The notes below the pieces were generated by a model. That model searched no databases. It was given only the letters and a program-made list of their open reading frames with translations, and had not been told where the DNA came from. From NCBI GenBank assembly GCA_016946835.1, contig JACVTC010000224.1, positions 115,001 to 148,415 of the forward strand: a stretch of 33,415 bases of DNA, written 5' to 3'. A program made the position numbers and the translations under genes. Every line of letters begins with the position of its first letter. Position 1 is the first letter of the stretch. This stretch comes from Neocallimastix lanati (nom. inval.). Its lineage: Eukaryota > Neocallimastigomycota > Neocallimastigomycetes > Neocallimastigales > Neocallimastigaceae. Positions 32,487-33,415 of the stretch are shown here, piece after piece.

Positions 32487-33323
32487 TGGTAAAGAACGAA
32501 CATATAATGGATTATTAATTAGAATTTCAACTTACTTTAGAATCCATTATATTATTCTTACTTAATATTACTTTACTATATTTTCTATACTAAAATATTT
32601 TCTAAATATATTTATTTTTTTTATATTTTATTAAAAGTTTCTAAAATATTATCAATAATTTTTATATTTTTATTATTATATCAATATCTATAATTTAACC
32701 TTAAATTTATTATTTTATTAAAGTGTTTATTATCAATATTAATATTTTATTTTTATTTTCACATATATTATTATATTATTATTATATTGTATCAATATTA
32801 AACTTGTATTCTTTTTAGTATTTTATTTTATTTTTAAATTGATTATTTTATATTTTATTCCCACAAATAAAATCAAATCTTAATTGATTAATAATAAATA
32901 TTAAATATATTATAGTTTTTAAATTTATTTTATATAAAATATAAGAATATTAGATTACATTCTTGATTAAAATAACTTTATTTTTCTGTAAAAATCTTTT
33001 TAAATTTTGTTTGTTACTTTTCGTATATATTAAATAATTTAGTTTTAGTATATGAAAAATAATATAAAATTATGTAAACAAAATTTATTAAAATAAAAAT
33101 ACTTATGAATTAGTTAATTTAAATTAATATAAAATTTTAAGTAATTAGTAATAGTAAATATTTTTTTTTTTAAATATGATAATAAAATGTAGAAAGGCTT
33201 TACATATTTATTTTTTTTCAAAAAGTATAAATAAGTGAAGTTTTTCAATAATTAAAATGTAGACAGAAAAAATATTAAAAATAAATAATTAAATAAAATT
33301 CTAATAAAACCCGAACCATAACA
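32487..33323 (+). repeat. 3' LTR (837 bp)
   Basis: Same TG...CA ends as the 5' LTR, and 2 bp longer overall. Differences include a T-run indel near position 72 and the A/T-run at about 32610-32630. Confidence 0.95.
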
Positions 33324-33415
33324 TTTTGATAATAAAATATAAATAATGATTTTAAGATTTATTAAAATATAAATTTATTTAAAAATATTAAAATAATTTA
33401 TGTATTTTTAATAAT
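33324..33415. other. right flank of the retrotransposon
   Basis: AT-rich sequence without a gene. It begins TTTTGATAAT, sharing three of five bases with the left flank TTTCC. Confidence 0.5.

Larger units (their letters stand above)
24283..33323 (+). mobile_element. full-length Ty3/gypsy LTR retrotransposon, 9.04 kb
   Basis: Layout: LTR (24283-25117), primer-binding site, 2.3-kb structured leader, gag, -1 frameshift signal, pol (protease, RT, RNase H, integrase), polypurine-like tract, LTR (32487-33323). Integrase after RNase H defines the Ty3/gypsy order. No envelope gene and no chromodomain. The 5' LTR starts 16 bp from the 5' end of tRNA-Ala, which is oriented away from it. Flanking bases (TTTCC left, TTTTG right) do not form a clean 5-bp duplication. 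LTR indels and the unusual protease triplet suggest an ageing copy. Confidence 0.95.

Noticed and set aside
24278-33328. 5-bp target duplication of the LTR element
   Set aside because: TTTCC on the left and TTTTG on the right agree at only three of five bases, so no duplication is claimed.

Overview
The window looks like nuclear DNA of an anaerobic gut fungus (Neocallimastigomycota) or a close early-diverging fungus. The reasons are the extreme A+T content, long homopolymers and ATT/TTTA microsatellites, short spliceosomal introns with GTA(A/T)GN donors, a fungal-type choline-transporter-like gene, and many retroelements and Mutator-like relics. The lineage is inferred from this composition and gene content, not from a phylogeny.

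Layout. From the left edge to 4790 there is one intron-dense gene on the minus strand. I rebuilt it by hand as about 17-18 exons encoding a multi-pass membrane protein with a C-terminal repeat region like that of TmcB/TmcC proteins; its 3' end runs off the window. From 5.7 to 10.05 kb is a graveyard: a decayed coding fragment, a short LINE 3' tail, a Ty1/copia integrase relic, a FLYWCH/MULE transposase relic carrying an 85-bp triplication, and inverted end-like repeats. From 10.1 to 17.2 kb lie nested LINE copies, all on the minus strand: two decayed copies, a 3.6-kb 5'-truncated copy inserted into one of them with a 13-bp target duplication, and a 0.46-kb dead-on-arrival copy. The only intact-looking single-exon host gene is the choline-transporter-like gene at 17901-19562. 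From 19.6 to 24.16 kb is AT-rich spacer with large microsatellites and two strong palindromes.

The right third holds a tRNA-Ala(UGC) gene (minus strand, 24196-24267) and, starting 16 bp upstream of its 5' end, a full-length Ty3/gypsy retrotransposon (24283-33323) with two LTRs. Its primer-binding site matches the 3' end of that same tRNA-Ala for 18 nt. Its 2.3-kb leader contains several GC-richer structured islands and a run of four tandem hairpins with compensatory base changes. Gag and Pol are joined by what looks like a textbook -1 programmed frameshift signal: slippery T TTA AAC, a 7-nt spacer and an H-type pseudoknot with an A-rich loop.

How the parts work together: tRNA-Ala is both the predicted reverse-transcription primer and the apparent integration landmark of the element, and the leader RNA structures and frameshift signal would control its packaging or translation and its Gag:Pol ratio. 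The protease active-site triplet reads D-S-C instead of D-S/T-G, the LTRs are not identical and no clean target duplication is seen, so this copy is probably no longer fresh.
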